Assembly (NCBI GenBank): GCA_002261195.1
Contig: MVBO01000061.1
Coordinates: forward strand, 1-64,000
Reading direction: 5' to 3'
Length of the DNA: 64,000 nt
DNA from: Bifiguratus adelaidae
Lineage: Eukaryota; Mucoromycota; Endogonomycetes; Endogonales
A program made the translations under genes and the position numbers. Under the pieces are notes generated by a model that worked only from the letters and a program-made list of their open reading frames with translations, ran no database searches and was not told the DNA's origin. This document shows positions 53,812 through 64,000 of this stretch, one piece after another. Numbering within the stretch: position 1 is the stretch's first letter; every line of letters starts with the position of its first letter.

Positions 53812-55756
53812 ATGGGAAAAGGCAGAAGAGCAGCGACAATATCTACCACGAGTCCTATAATACTCACACCGCCGCGATCGTCGTCAGATCACTCGTACTC
53901 GCTTTCTCAGTCTTTTCTACAATCACTTGATGGATTGAAGAATAATGCTAGCACCAGCTCACCACTGTCTTCCACAGCCACCCTTCCTCCGCATCATCAT
54001 CCATCCACAGCCTCTCAGCGCAAGCATTCACTTATAGCAGTTACAAAGAAGTATGACGATTTTGAACGCGAATTAGAGCAGACGCCTCTCTTGGTGCTTG
54101 TATCCACGTACATCAACTATTTCGTGCTGATTCTCTTTGGTCACTTGAGAGATTTTCTTGGCATGACATTCAAGCGAGACGAATATCGCCACTTGAGAAA
54201 GAGCAATGTAAGCACTCGATTGATTACAGTCACAATGAGCCGTCTAATCATCTTCCTTGTAGGGTTACGCTCCCATTGTATCAGATTTTGATTCCTTCTA
54301 CACGCGGCGTTTGTACACTCGCATACGGTATGTGGACCGTCCAATCAGATCTGCGATCTTGTGTTCATGTCCATATATGGGCCACTCACCTTGAATGGAT
54401 CAGGGATTGCTGGAATCGTCCTATTACCGGAGTGCCAAGCCGGACCGTAACGCTTCTGGAGAGGACGAGCAAAGACTATAATCATACATTCACCCTAACT
54501 GGCAACAAGAAGGAAGTTCTCAATTTCTCTTCGTACAATTATCTCGGATTTGCACAAAAGGAAGGGCCATGTGCAACAGCAGTGGCCGAGACAACGCAAA
54601 AGTGCGGCCTTGGCCTCTCAGCTACACGCGCAGAAACCGGCGACAGTGAATTGCATCACGAATTGGAACAGCTGGTTGCTCGATTCGTTGGCAAGGAGGA
54701 TGCCATGGTCATTTCTATGGGCTACGCGACCAATTCCACCACAATTCCAGCTCTCGTGGGAAAGGGAAGTCTCATCATTTCCGATGAATTGAATCACTCC
54801 TCGCTCATTTTTGGTGCGCGACTCTCTGGAGCGGCTATTCGTGTCTTCAAGCACAACAATATGAGTGATTTTCGATCCGTGTTGCGTGAATGCATCTCGC
54901 AAGGTCAACCTAGAACGCATAGACCCTGGAAGAAAATCTTGGTCGTCGTCGAAGGTCTCTACTCCATGGAAGGTTCCATTGTCAATTTGCCCGAGATGAT
55001 TGAGCTCAAACGCGAATTTCGCTTCTACCTCTATGTGGACGAGGCTCATTCCATCGGTGCTCTTGGCGAAAACGGCGGTGGTGTCTGCGATTTCTTCGGC
55101 GTTGATCCTGCCGAGGTGGATATCCTGATGGGAACGTTTACCAAATCGTTTGGTGGTGCTGGAGGCTATATTGCCGGTGATAAGGCTGTCATTGATCACT
55201 TGAGGCTGACCAATCATGCGTATGTATACGCTGAACCTATCTCTCCGCCCGTAATTCAACAGATCATTACCTCAATGAAGATTATTTGGTAAGTTCGGAT
55301 CGATATAGATTATGCATGAAGGCAGAGGCTAAAATGTCCTACCGTGAAGTGGTGAAGACGGTACTGATGATGGCCGTCGACGTATCAAGCAACTCGCTGA
55401 AAATTCACTCTACTTTGCTTCCCGTCTTCGAGAGATGGGATTTATCGTCTACGGAGACGAGGGTAGTCCAGTGATCCCGTTGTTGCTGTTCAATCCAGCG
55501 AAATTGCCGTAAGTGTGTTTGGAATTGTACGGTACCATGACTAAATTCCTAATTTAGGGCATTCTCTCGAGAGTGCCTCAAGAGAGGTATTGCCGTCGTT
55601 GTCGTCGGTTATCCAGCAACCCCAATCATCACTTCTAGAGCGCGGTTCTGTTTATCCGCAGCTCACACCAGAGCCGACCTGGATTATACACTCAGGGAGC
55701 TAGATGAAGTCGGCGACCTTTTGATGCTCAAAGTCAGCCGGAATAAAGGGATGTAA
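53812..55756 (+). CDS. LCB2: Serine palmitoyltransferase subunit 2 (LCB2)
   Basis: This is the catalytic PLP subunit of the first step of sphingolipid synthesis (L-serine + palmitoyl-CoA) in the ER. The N-terminus is Ser/Pro-rich, then [20 protein letters not shown] (one membrane segment). The core has [54 protein letters not shown] and the PLP-lysine motif [16 protein letters not shown] near 55130-55180. Later exons hold [39 protein letters not shown] and [13 protein letters not shown], ending at 55756. At least five introns. Divergent from PIG-M (273 nt). Confidence 0.95.
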
Positions 55757-56030
55757 CCTTCTGTAGCTAGCAAACTTTTCTCTGTAGATTCGGTAGAATG
55801 GGTCGTTTGGATACCTTCAATCTCGTCTTGTAATCAATGGACATACCAATACATTGCAGAACGTACCCATTCATTGAGGATATGAGTCATCGAGGTGTAG
55901 TGCGCGCCTCCACTTTCCAACTTTGGAAATCCGGATCCACCGTGTTTATCGCTCGGTTCAGCGCGGCTCTGTTTCTTTGCTGTAAAAACCCTCACACCTT
56001 CCTTTCTCAGCTTATTTTATCTTGTCTGCC

Positions 56031-57234
56031 ATGGAAACGCTTGCTACCGCCGCAAAACAACATGTAAGACCCTTGCGTATTCTATTTTGCGTCAAGTAAG
56101 TCGCTTACGCTCGGAACAACCGATTCACGTCAATCCGTATTTTAGAAGGTTTGGCGATCACAAGCCATGGGAGTCCTTGTCAAGGACCGTGTTGGTACCC
56201 CATGTGATCGAGGCATGCATGCCAAACGATGTCGAGGAGGCATTAGCATCTTTTCAACCCGAGGTAAATCATAACGCAAGGGCACGCGAGTTATGATTTG
56301 ACGGGAGTCCTAGGTCCTCGTCCCTTGGTGGATACCCATCCCGGCCAAATATCTACGTGATACCCCTTCCCTCAAGTTCATCCAACAGTTTGGCGTAGGC
56401 GTGGAGAATATCGATATTTCGGCCGCGACAGAGCAAGGGATTTGGGTCGCTCGATTAGCTTCGGGTGCCACCGGAAACGCGGATACGGTCGCTGAACACA
56501 CGGTAATGCTGATGCTCGCTACGGCAAGACACCTGCTTCAAGCACATCGAACTGTGCAAGAGGGCCAAGTCGTGGGAAGGCCGCACGGAGCGGGTCTGAT
56601 GGGCAAGACCGTCTGCATTGTTGGCTTTGGTGATATTGGACATGCCATCGCCAGACGGTTAGGTTATGGGTGGGGTATGAAGATCACGGCGGTTCGACGG
56701 CGCGCGGAAGATGGCATTCCTGCCGCCTTCGCGGAAAAGGAATTCATTCACAAGCTCTATGGCATGAATCAACTAGATCAAGCACTTGCGGAAGCAGATT
56801 TCACGGTCCTTGCCATCAAGTACGATCCCGCAGAAACACATCACCTCTTTTCAAAGCCCATGTTTGACAAGATGAAGCGAGGGTCAATCCTGGTCAATAT
56901 CGCACGCGGCGGCCTTATTAATTCATTGGATCTGCTGGAGGCGCTTAAATCGGGTCAATTGGGTGGAGCAGGATTAGATGTGTTTGAGGAGGAGCCCATA
57001 CCGGCTACGCATCCGTTACAAGGCGCGCCTAATGTCGTTTTCACACCTCATGTTGGAGCCGCAGGAGACTTGTTTTATGAAGGAGGCCTCAAGGCATTCA
57101 AAGAGAATGTGGATCGATTTGCAAGTGGATTCCTGCCATTATGGTGTATCAATGCACCAAAGAGCCCCAAAGAAGCCTTGCGTCAGCCAGCGTTGGAGAA
57201 TGGAATATTACAAGTGGAAGCATCAGCCGCATAG
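56031..57234 (+). CDS. D-isomer-specific 2-hydroxyacid dehydrogenase
   Basis: Three exons. The N-terminal substrate domain has RILFCVK, EEALASFQPE and LKFIQQFGVGVENIDISAAT. The NAD-binding domain carries the fingerprint GKTVCIVGFGDIGHAIARRL near 56605-56660. The substrate arginine region is VNIARGGLINS. The catalytic Glu follows in LDVFEEEPIP, and the catalytic His in TPHVGAA, near 57045-57060. Family members reduce 2-keto acids such as glyoxylate, hydroxypyruvate or phosphonate relatives; the substrate is not settled. The start METLATAAKQHV has no clear targeting signal. Confidence 0.88.
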
Positions 57235-57274
57235 AATCCCATAATAAGTGTCCAACAAACATATACATCAACCC

Positions 57275-58616
57275 CTAACCCATTTCATTCCATGTGACGG
57301 ATGGCTTTTCAACGTGCTTTGACTTGCAATGAAAAGCATTGTTTACGTTCCATCCAAGAGCCATTGGCGAGAATTCCGTCCTTCGATGTCTACCTTGACA
57401 ATGGACGCTACGAATTGCCGAACATTCAACTGACGGTAAACTTTGTGTTGCCTGCCTGGCGAAAGCCTCGAGGTCCATATTCCTTGGTATAGCATGCGCT
57501 GCAGTAAATGTCTTGGTCCTTGTCTACCATGGTGGATGAGTCTACGAGCTTGTTACATCTACAGCATTTCAGGCAAAGCTTGTGATATTTTTTGCCAGCT
57601 GCGAGAACCTATGTCGCCAAGCATGAGAGATCTTGGCGTATGGAGACGCGTAAGGACAAACCTGTTCGGCCGCATACACAGTCTTTCCACATTTTGCACA
57701 CTTTTCCGTCGCGACTTGGAAATTCATCTTCTTTGGAACATAGCCAGTACCTGAGATACTTGACAGATATCTGTCTCCTGTCTTGTTGCTATTAACTCGA
57801 ACTGAGGAAGCGTCAGCCTCAGATATAGGCGCACTGCCACCGTAGGCTTTGGGTTTTGCATTGTATGGGGATGGGACGGTTGTGAATGAGTTTGTAGATG
57901 AAGCAGTAGATACATTGGAAGGCATGTTATTCGTAGCTTTCGGACGCTTTGGAAGAATAGGCGGCTGTGTCGGTTTCGATTGCGGTATCGTTCTTTGAAA
58001 CTGTTGCGAAGAAGGCGCGGGAGGCGTCTGTGCCTCTGGCTGACTGAATGTGGCTTCTTGGTCAGGTGGAGCGCTTGCACCAAAAGATGATCCAGATTGA
58101 AGGTTGGCCGCCGCCAAAATCTCCGCAGGCATCTTGGTCTCGGTGCCGCCAGCTTGGTTGAAACCTACTGGTCATTAGACCGAATTCAAGGCTGGACTTG
58201 CACCTTACAACCAATCACTTACCCTTGGGACCCCACTTTCGGTTGTAGCAGGTCTTGCAATAAGCCTACAACACCAAAGAATAAACAGGGTGTTGGGCCA
58301 ACAGCTATGGCACCACTCACCTCGCCCGCCCTTTCTACAAGTAAAAAGGAGTCCAATCGCTTATTGCATTCAGCGCACGTCAAGCATGTCTTGTGCCATA
58401 TGCCATTTGGACCAGACGTCTAAGTAAAGCACATCGGAGCTTAAGTTTGCAACACTACGAGATAATGCCACCGTTCCTTGACCAATACTCACTTGTTCTG
58501 CAGCATAGACAGCTGTAGAGAGACAATACCATGAGTTAAAAGCATGCAAGACCCTCAATGCACTCACATTTTCCACACCGAGGACAAGTGTTTGAACCTC
58601 CCCACCGAGAAGCCAT
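57275..58616 (-). CDS. Two-LIM-domain protein (CRP-type)
   Basis: The start MASRWGGSNTCPRCGKSVYA places the first LIM right at the N-terminus, as in CRP/CRIP proteins. LIM1 continues through IWHKTCLTCAECNKRLDSFL to AYCKTCYNRKWGPKGF. A long Pro/Ser/Ala-rich linker follows (KPTQPPILPKRPKATNNMPS). LIM2 is MNFQVATEKCAKCGKTVYAA, then, across an intron, YHKLCLKCCRCNKLVDSSTM and IYCSACYTKEYGPRGF. All eight zinc ligands per LIM are visible. LIM proteins of this type link actin or signalling complexes. Six exons. The C-terminal 50 residues after LIM2 have no parallel I recognise. The start codon is 60 nt from that of NDUFAF6. Confidence 0.87.
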
Positions 58617-58676
58617 TTGAACTGTGACATAATTGGCGACATGTCTTTAAAGCGGACATGGAGTGCACTAGGGGGA
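58617..58676. promoter_or_regulatory. 60-nt bidirectional gap, LIM protein / NDUFAF6
   Basis: Both start codons are supported by conserved N-termini. The gap carries ACATGTC and short AT-rich runs but no TATA box. It is the second divergent pair in this window with about 60 nt between ATGs. Confidence 0.6.
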
Positions 58677-59811
58677 ATGTGGGTGAGCCGTGGAGGGACA
58701 CACCTACGCAGGTACTCCACTACGACTGATCCTCGCAAGGTGGAGACCGCCGTGAAATACTGCTCAGATCTTGTTCGGTAGGTGATGGTTTTGGGAGGTA
58801 TGGATTAGCGACTCACCGAGGATCGTCTAGGAAACAAGACTATGATAATTACCTTTGTATACCCTTCTATCCATCCTCAGTTCGGAATGCTCAGTATGCG
58901 ATACGTGCTCTCAATATTGAACTGGCAGGTATCCGAGAATCGGTATCGAATACCATCATTGGGCAGATGCGGATGCAGTTTTGGAGGGATACCATTGATA
59001 AAGTGTACAAGGTGAGCTGTATGGCTATGCGCATATCAGACTTGACGATTAACATTATTTTAGGGCACGCCACCGTCGCAACCAATAGCTATTGCTCTTG
59101 CCGAAGCCTTGAAGACATGTTCATTTTCCAGCATGTGGATCAAGAGGCTGATTGACGAGCGAGTAGGTAGCAAATAGTTTGCTTGAATAGGTCACGATGC
59201 TGACGATCGAGTACCCATCAGGAAGCCAACCTGCAAGATCCGCAGTATATGACGATCAAAGATCTAGAGACCTACGCGGAAAATACAGCATCCCAAGTCT
59301 TGTATCTACAGCTTGAGTCATTGGGTGTACGGGATGTGCAAGCAGATCATGCTGTAAGCCATATCGGCAAAGCCATAGGTATCACGACTCTCTTGCGTGC
59401 CATGCCCTTTCACGCTTCGCACCGGCGAATGATCCTGCCTGCAGAAATCACGGCAAAAGTAAGTGCAAAGAATGGGAAAGCTATCGGATATTTTCTGATA
59501 TTCAACTGCCAATCGCGCTCTAGTACAATGTTCCCCAGGAGGAAGTTTTTCGCACTGGACATGCCGGAGGACTAGAAGATGCCGTCTTTGAAGTAGCAAC
59601 AGCCGCGCATGACCACATGTTAACCGCTCGTTCGCTGGTCAAAAGTGTACCAAAAGAGGTCATGCCTGTCCTATTATCCGCCATACCTTGCGACGACTAT
59701 TTGAAGGCGCTCGAGAAAGCACAGTTCAACTCTTTTGATCCCAAAGTGCAGATCCGGGACTGGAAGCTTCCCTATAGACTATGGCGAAAGTTCAGGACGG
59801 GCCAAATCTGA
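58677..59811 (+). CDS. NDUFAF6: Complex I assembly factor NDUFAF6 (squalene/phytoene-synthase-like)
   Basis: The N-terminus [18 protein letters not shown] looks like a mitochondrial presequence. It is followed by [53 protein letters not shown], and [20 protein letters not shown]. The fold is that of trans-isoprenyl diphosphate synthases, but the two Asp-rich catalytic motifs of true phytoene synthases are not preserved, as expected for this assembly factor. The C-terminus has [20 protein letters not shown]. Four or five introns. Its presence implies the organism makes respiratory complex I, in line with the MLRQ-like gene. Confidence 0.92.
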
Positions 59812-59877
59812 AAGACTGTACAGTATTCAACATAGACCATTATAGACTGCAAATGATGCAAACGTGCTCGCGGATTG

Positions 59878-60537
59878 TCAGCGTTTGACGGATTCAATTT
59901 GCTTTTCCAGATGGCTTAATTGAAGCTGAATGCTGGCTATTTCAACGTAAAGCGCGAGTACTAGTAATCGTCAACATGACAACACCTGTAAGGGCATGAT
60001 ATCTGTTGGACATTGAAATACCTTGTCTGAACGAAGATTGGGAACTTCGTAATGTGGGCGGGACGAGATATCCGTACCAGTATAGAGGATCACCGTCATT
60101 TGACTGTTGAGACGCTTCTTCTGCAAAACCTTCATCGACCCAGTCTACTTGCTTCCATCTTGGACACGTTCCTGTTGCGTGCTCAAGAGATCGATCACTG
60201 CTGTTCGCCTCTGGTTTCGGCAACAGAGAGACCGCACTGAAAGGCGCTCCACTGTAAGCAAGACTAGCCAAAAGGACACAGACCGCAGCCCACTCACGTC
60301 CGCGCTGTCATCGTGTTTGGAAAGGCTAAAGGAGAGATACGCCTTGTCCCCAGAGAATACCTTGCATGAGCCAAGTCGATACAGCCCTAGGCAAGGTCGC
60401 GCGTCAATCGATCGAGTTGAGCTCTCTTGCCAACAACCTACCTTTGGAAGTACCTCCGTGACCTTGTTCCACGCTTCCTCATAGCGTTCAAGTGTCTCCA
60501 AGAACTGAATGTAGAGCTCCTGTCTTTGGTGTTCCAT
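59878..60537 (-). CDS. VMA22: V-ATPase assembly factor VMA22 (CCDC115-like)
   Basis: This is an ER chaperone for the V0 sector, acting with Vma12 and Vma21. Exon 1 starts MEHQRQELYIQFLETLERYE. Exon 2 gives CIDLAHARYSLGTRRISPLA. Exon 3 gives the hallmark DPLYWYGYLVPPTLRSSQSS. The last exon gives an amphipathic helix, RQVLALYVEIASIQLQLSHL, then EKQIESVKR and TGA at 59878-59880. Three introns must be removed; the straight-through frames give wrong tails. The start codon is 19 nt from that of the SAP30BP-like gene on the other strand. Confidence 0.82.
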
Positions 60538-60556
60538 TATTGAAGAGACCTTACAC
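60538..60556. promoter_or_regulatory. 19-nt gap between divergent start codons
   Basis: VMA22 starts at 60537 on the minus strand and the SAP30BP-like gene at 60557 on the plus strand. Both starts match family N-termini. Nineteen bases cannot hold two core promoters, so transcription must begin within each opposite gene, giving overlapping 5' ends, or translation starts further in. Confidence 0.6.
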
Positions 60557-61732
60557 ATGAGCAATCCACTTGCAAGTTTGGTGGGTTACGGTGACGACGA
60601 TGAGGACGACAAAGAACAAGTAGAGGTGCAGACAGTTGGTAGTACTGCTACTGTTCATAAGGTGAGCCGCCGCATGCTTCCTGGAGGTGTAATTTCTGTG
60701 AGACGCGACGATTGAATGTGTTTGCATCGTGTATGCATTTGCTTCTCTACTGCAAGATCTCTCCTACTGACCACCATCCTCATCTTTCTCATGGTATGTG
60801 CTTCGCTTGAAGTCGCAGTTTCGTTCATATTAACCATGTCTTAGGTACAGAAACCACTGGACCAAAAGTTCATGTCCATGCAAAGTCCAATAGCACTCGT
60901 GCGCCTCCTAGAGCATCCCCATTACCATCCTCCACCATACAAGGCCGTCTGACATCCAAAACCTCAACACCCGAGGTAAAATCCGCGTCACCATCGCTTC
61001 CAACAGGTACACAACACATGTCATGGTCCCCAAATGTGCTCATGGTACCTTAGACACGCAAGATGCTACTCAATCCATACCCGTAAAGGCACCGCAGCTG
61101 GATGAGGAAGAGCGACGACTAAAGCTGACGCAAGCACCACCTATAGAGGGTGTATCAGATTGGGGCATACCTCCGATACCCAACACCGATCCCGATCCAG
61201 ATTTGGTGGTTAGTATTGAGTGCGCACAGAGGCTGATCAGTCGCTCATGCTTTACCTCTAGGCCAAAATCAATCATTTCCATGAACTTCGACGTCAAGGA
61301 ACCATCTTCAATGAACATTTGCTCAAGTCCAAGGCATTTCGAAATCCCCATATATTTCAGAAACTGATTGAGTTTGTCTCGCTCGACGAATATGGTACCA
61401 ATCTGCCTAAGAGTGTGCACGACCCCCATGGTTTCGGAGCGGACGAATATGCGACTGCGTTAGTCGAAGCGCAAACGCGAAGAGGCGAAGAAAGAGCGCT
61501 TGCACAAGCGCAAGGACGTAATCAGATTGCCTTTACACAAGCACGAGCGCCTGCAATGAATGGACAAGCGCAAGCGGAAGCAATTGCTCGCGCGCAAGCG
61601 ATCGCTCAGCGCATCATGGCTAATGCGCCTGCAGCTGCAGCCGAATCATCTGCAGAAGAACGTCCCAAAAAACGGACTGGTAAATGGGACGTACCGGGAG
61701 ATGCAGAAGGCGACGCCAAGAAAAGGCGGTAG
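60557..61732 (+). CDS. SAP30BP: SAP30-binding protein/HCNGP-like
   Basis: The start MSNPLASLVGYGDDDEDDKE is the acidic N-terminus of HCNGP-like proteins. A second exon (about 60755-60790) and a Ser/Pro-rich region follow. The conserved core is VSDWGIPPIPNTDPDPDLVA, then INHFHELRRQGTIFNEHLLK, SKAFRNPHIFQKLIEFVSLD and EYGTNLPKSVHDPHGF. The Gln/Ala-rich C-terminus ends RPKKRTGKWDVPGDAEGDAK-KRR. SAP30BP acts in splicing and in Sin3-linked repression in animals; in fungi its job is inferred from these. About four introns. Confidence 0.88.
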
Positions 61733-61785
61733 TCAACGTGTATACAAACGATTCAAGTGTAATATATCGCGCCTATCCTTTCATT

Positions 61786-64000
61786 CTAAGTGTCTTCCTT
61801 GCTCATCTGCAACACAAATTGAAGCTCCTCCTCATCATCGTACCAAACCTCTCCTCCGTCCAATGACACATCGTGGGTTCCTAGGTCGCTTTCCCGTTGT
61901 GACGCACTATCGTCTCCTCCACTGGATCGTAGGGCATTAGCCTCCCATACAGGAATCGTCCGAATTTTGGAATGCACATTGCTTTGCTTTGTGGAGTACG
62001 TATAAGAGTTGACATATGATCCTTGACTAGAACTCCAGGACGAGGGCTCACTCTTCTGTGGGCGCAACGACGGTGAGGGTCCTGGTGAAGCTACAATGTT
62101 GGACCACGTTGGAGTGGACGAAGGTGAGGGTGAGGTGGCCAGTGATCCAAAAGACGTCGCAAAATTTTGCGCCATGTCGGACGGTCGTCTCGCCGGCAAG
62201 GTTGGATAGTGTTCGTCATCGACATGCGCCAATGGAGAATGATCACCTACACCATTGCCTTGCGCGGAGGCGGCCTCTTCCTGTGCGGTTTTCGGCGCAC
62301 CTCCACCGTTGCTGATTTCCAAACTAGCCATGACTGCCTTGATGAGATCTTCCTCCTCTTGATCGGCTAATGCCGCATGAGTGATTGGAGTCGCTTGAGA
62401 GGACGTTCCGGTGTCGCTCTCCTCTCGACTAAGCATGATGGCTAGGTCAAGCCGTTCGCGATCTGATAATCCCCCAAGCGTGTGCTTGTCAAATAGCTTT
62501 CGCTCCCTTTCGCGCATTTCTTTTTCTAATCGAAGTTGCTGCTTTGAGTCTTTGACAGCTTGCTTGATCTCGTGGTGTACTATAGTAGATATCAGCAAAC
62601 AGGCGCTCTTAATGACAGGCCATTGGCAGCTACTCACAATGTGCTTTGGGAGCATTGAGGTTACCAGCGGAATGTCGAGGGTTCTGTCGTCGACCACGGT
62701 GACCAGTCAGGGTAATGTCTGGAGCAAAATCCCACACTTTGACATGGCCTCCCAAGGTGACGATGCCACCAAACGAAGTGGATGTGACGTGATTGGCAGT
62801 ATATCGAGCTTCAGACTCTGGTGCCGTGTGTCTCGTAGACCTGATGGATGCATGGTGAGCAAGAAACAGATGCTCGGTGTATTGCAACGTACCTATTGTG
62901 TAGGACTTTGATCAGATCCGCAGTCAAGGGATCCCAAACCTTGACCCAACCATCGGTAGCACCACTGATGATCTTGAATGCGTCCGAATAAAGACAAGAA
63001 ACTGCACTGTGGTGTGCATTGATCACTCGCAGCGGCTCAGCGACGAATGGCGACCCGGATATGCTTTGGGGAGCAGACGGCCGGGCCGCATCTATATCCC
63101 ATAGATAGATCGTCCCAAAGCTGTCCCCGGTCACAAGCAACCGTATGTCCTCGCTTTTCGAGAGCGTTGGCGGGGTCGGAGTTGCGCCAATGTTCACATT
63201 GGAGTTATCTTCCTTCTGCAGAACCATGGTTGAAGTAGACGGGATAGAGGGTACCATGGTCTTCATTTTTGGCTGTAGCTCTTCAGAATTCGAGCGTGAC
63301 AAAGATCGCGGCGGTTGCGGATTGACAGACGGTGTATTACCACTTCGGCTTGTTTCCATGCAAGTAACATTTCCACTATGGCCATCACCAAAGATGGCCA
63401 GCTTTTCGCCTTGCATACTGTATTGAATCACGAATCCCAAACCATCATAGGAAATGAAGATGCTATCGGTGACTTGATCATACACAATGCGTTTCACACC
63501 GGTTGGCGCTTTGGTTGGAGCGGTTATGATGACAGTTGAAATGGCGGCCGTGGAGTTGTTCGAATCTGAATGAGATTGGGTTGGAGGAAGGTGAGATGTG
63601 GTTGTTGCTGCACGATGTACGAGTTTAGTTGAATCCAGGTGCCAAACATATACGGCACCATTGGCGTTGCCAATGATAATATGGGTTTTTGGATTGTAAT
63701 ACAGTGCCGTAATGGGTGCAACGGACACTGCAGGTATCAGCATGTCAGCACTCGCCCCTGGAAGGATGCAAACCCTTCATGCATCACTTACATTGAAGAT
63801 TCCTTATGCAACGGCCTGTGGCGACGTCCCATAACTTTGTGATACCATCGACACCTCCGCTAAGCACGATATCTTGGAACGACTCTGACCATGCCAATGC
63901 CGAAACTGGCCCATTGTGGAAATCTGCAAACTGCTTGAGGCTGCGATTATTGGAATGGCGAGTACGGGTAGTGAGAGCAATGTAACCGGTATTGTAACCC
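61786..64000 (-). CDS. WD40 repeat protein with C-terminal UIM motifs (5' end off window)
   Basis: The protein is read from the right edge (GYNTGYIALTTRTRHSNNRS, ALAWSESFQDIVLSGGVDGI), so its N-terminus lies beyond 64000. WD40 repeats continue (DGITKLWDVATGRCI, IIIGNANGAVYVWHLD, GTIYLWDIDAARPS, FKIISGATDGWVKVWDPL). A long Ser/Thr-rich insert (about 63245-63360) and a charged helix (KQQLRLEKEMRERERKLFDK) follow. Three segments then resemble ubiquitin-interacting motifs: RERLDLAIMLSREE, EEEDLIKAVMASLE and, at the very end, EEELQFVLQMSKEDT. This suggests a ubiquitin-pathway adaptor, perhaps F-box/WD-like; an F-box would be in the missing part. Four introns in the visible part. Confidence 0.75.

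Noticed and set aside
1-64000. tRNA, rRNA, CRISPR, prophage or bacterial operon features
   Set aside because: Reading both strands I saw no tRNA-like clover with GGTTCGA arms, no repeat-spacer array and no prokaryotic gene. The window is eukaryotic nuclear DNA with introns throughout.

Overview
The window is nuclear DNA from a fungus with a compact, intron-rich genome. Almost every gene is split by short introns of about 45-60 nt (GT-AG, plus a few GC-AG). Intergenic spaces are often under 150 bp. The gene set (PIG-M, LCB2, KNH1/KRE9-like protein, UTP10, ERB1, CTR copper transporter, two-repeat alpha-actinin, Munc13-like protein, VMA22) is fungal. A plant-like N-terminus on the glutamate decarboxylase, a two-LIM CRP-type protein, a FUBP-type KH protein, a FUS-like RRM/RanBP2 zinc-finger protein and an NDUFAF6 homologue point away from budding yeasts, probably to an early-diverging filamentous lineage. 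That placement is inference. I see no tRNA, rRNA, CRISPR array or recognisable transposon.

Layout. 1-1249 is gene-poor and packed with a TACAGTA/TACTGTA motif. 1250-8921: EH-domain endocytic protein, ERB1 (minus), glutamate decarboxylase. 9166-19485: CWC21 (minus), RRM-R3H protein, KH protein, PRISE-type reductase (minus), MFS transporter (minus, with a reading-frame break), and an unrecognised low-complexity protein. 19772-29659: Munc13-like protein, ELP3 (minus), alpha-actinin, and an unknown probable mitochondrial protein (minus). 30136-42694: DBP7, TM9SF, cold-shock protein, UTP10. 42798-49905: copper transporter (minus), alpha/beta hydrolase (minus), MLRQ-like small protein, secreted double-psi-beta-barrel protein (minus), NAT9 (minus), FUS-like protein, SOUL protein (frame break), and a small unknown protein (minus). 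50164-64000: KNH1-like secreted protein, GPATCH11-like, PIG-M (minus), LCB2, 2-hydroxyacid dehydrogenase, LIM protein (minus), NDUFAF6, VMA22 (minus), SAP30BP/HCNGP, and a WD40-UIM protein cut by the right edge (minus).

Functional themes. Three large-subunit or small-subunit ribosome biogenesis factors (ERB1, DBP7, UTP10) lie in one window, with RNA-processing proteins (CWC21, KH, RRM-R3H, cold-shock, FUS-like, GPATCH11, SAP30BP) and endomembrane or lipid genes (EH protein, Munc13-like, TM9SF, PIG-M, LCB2, VMA22). They do not form a dedicated cluster. The most striking structural feature is compaction: a 3-nt gap between the DBP7 stop and the TM9SF start, and divergent start codons 19, 59 and 60 nt apart. 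Gene coordinates run from start codon to stop codon and include introns; exon joins were worked out by hand from reading frame, splice signals and family similarity.
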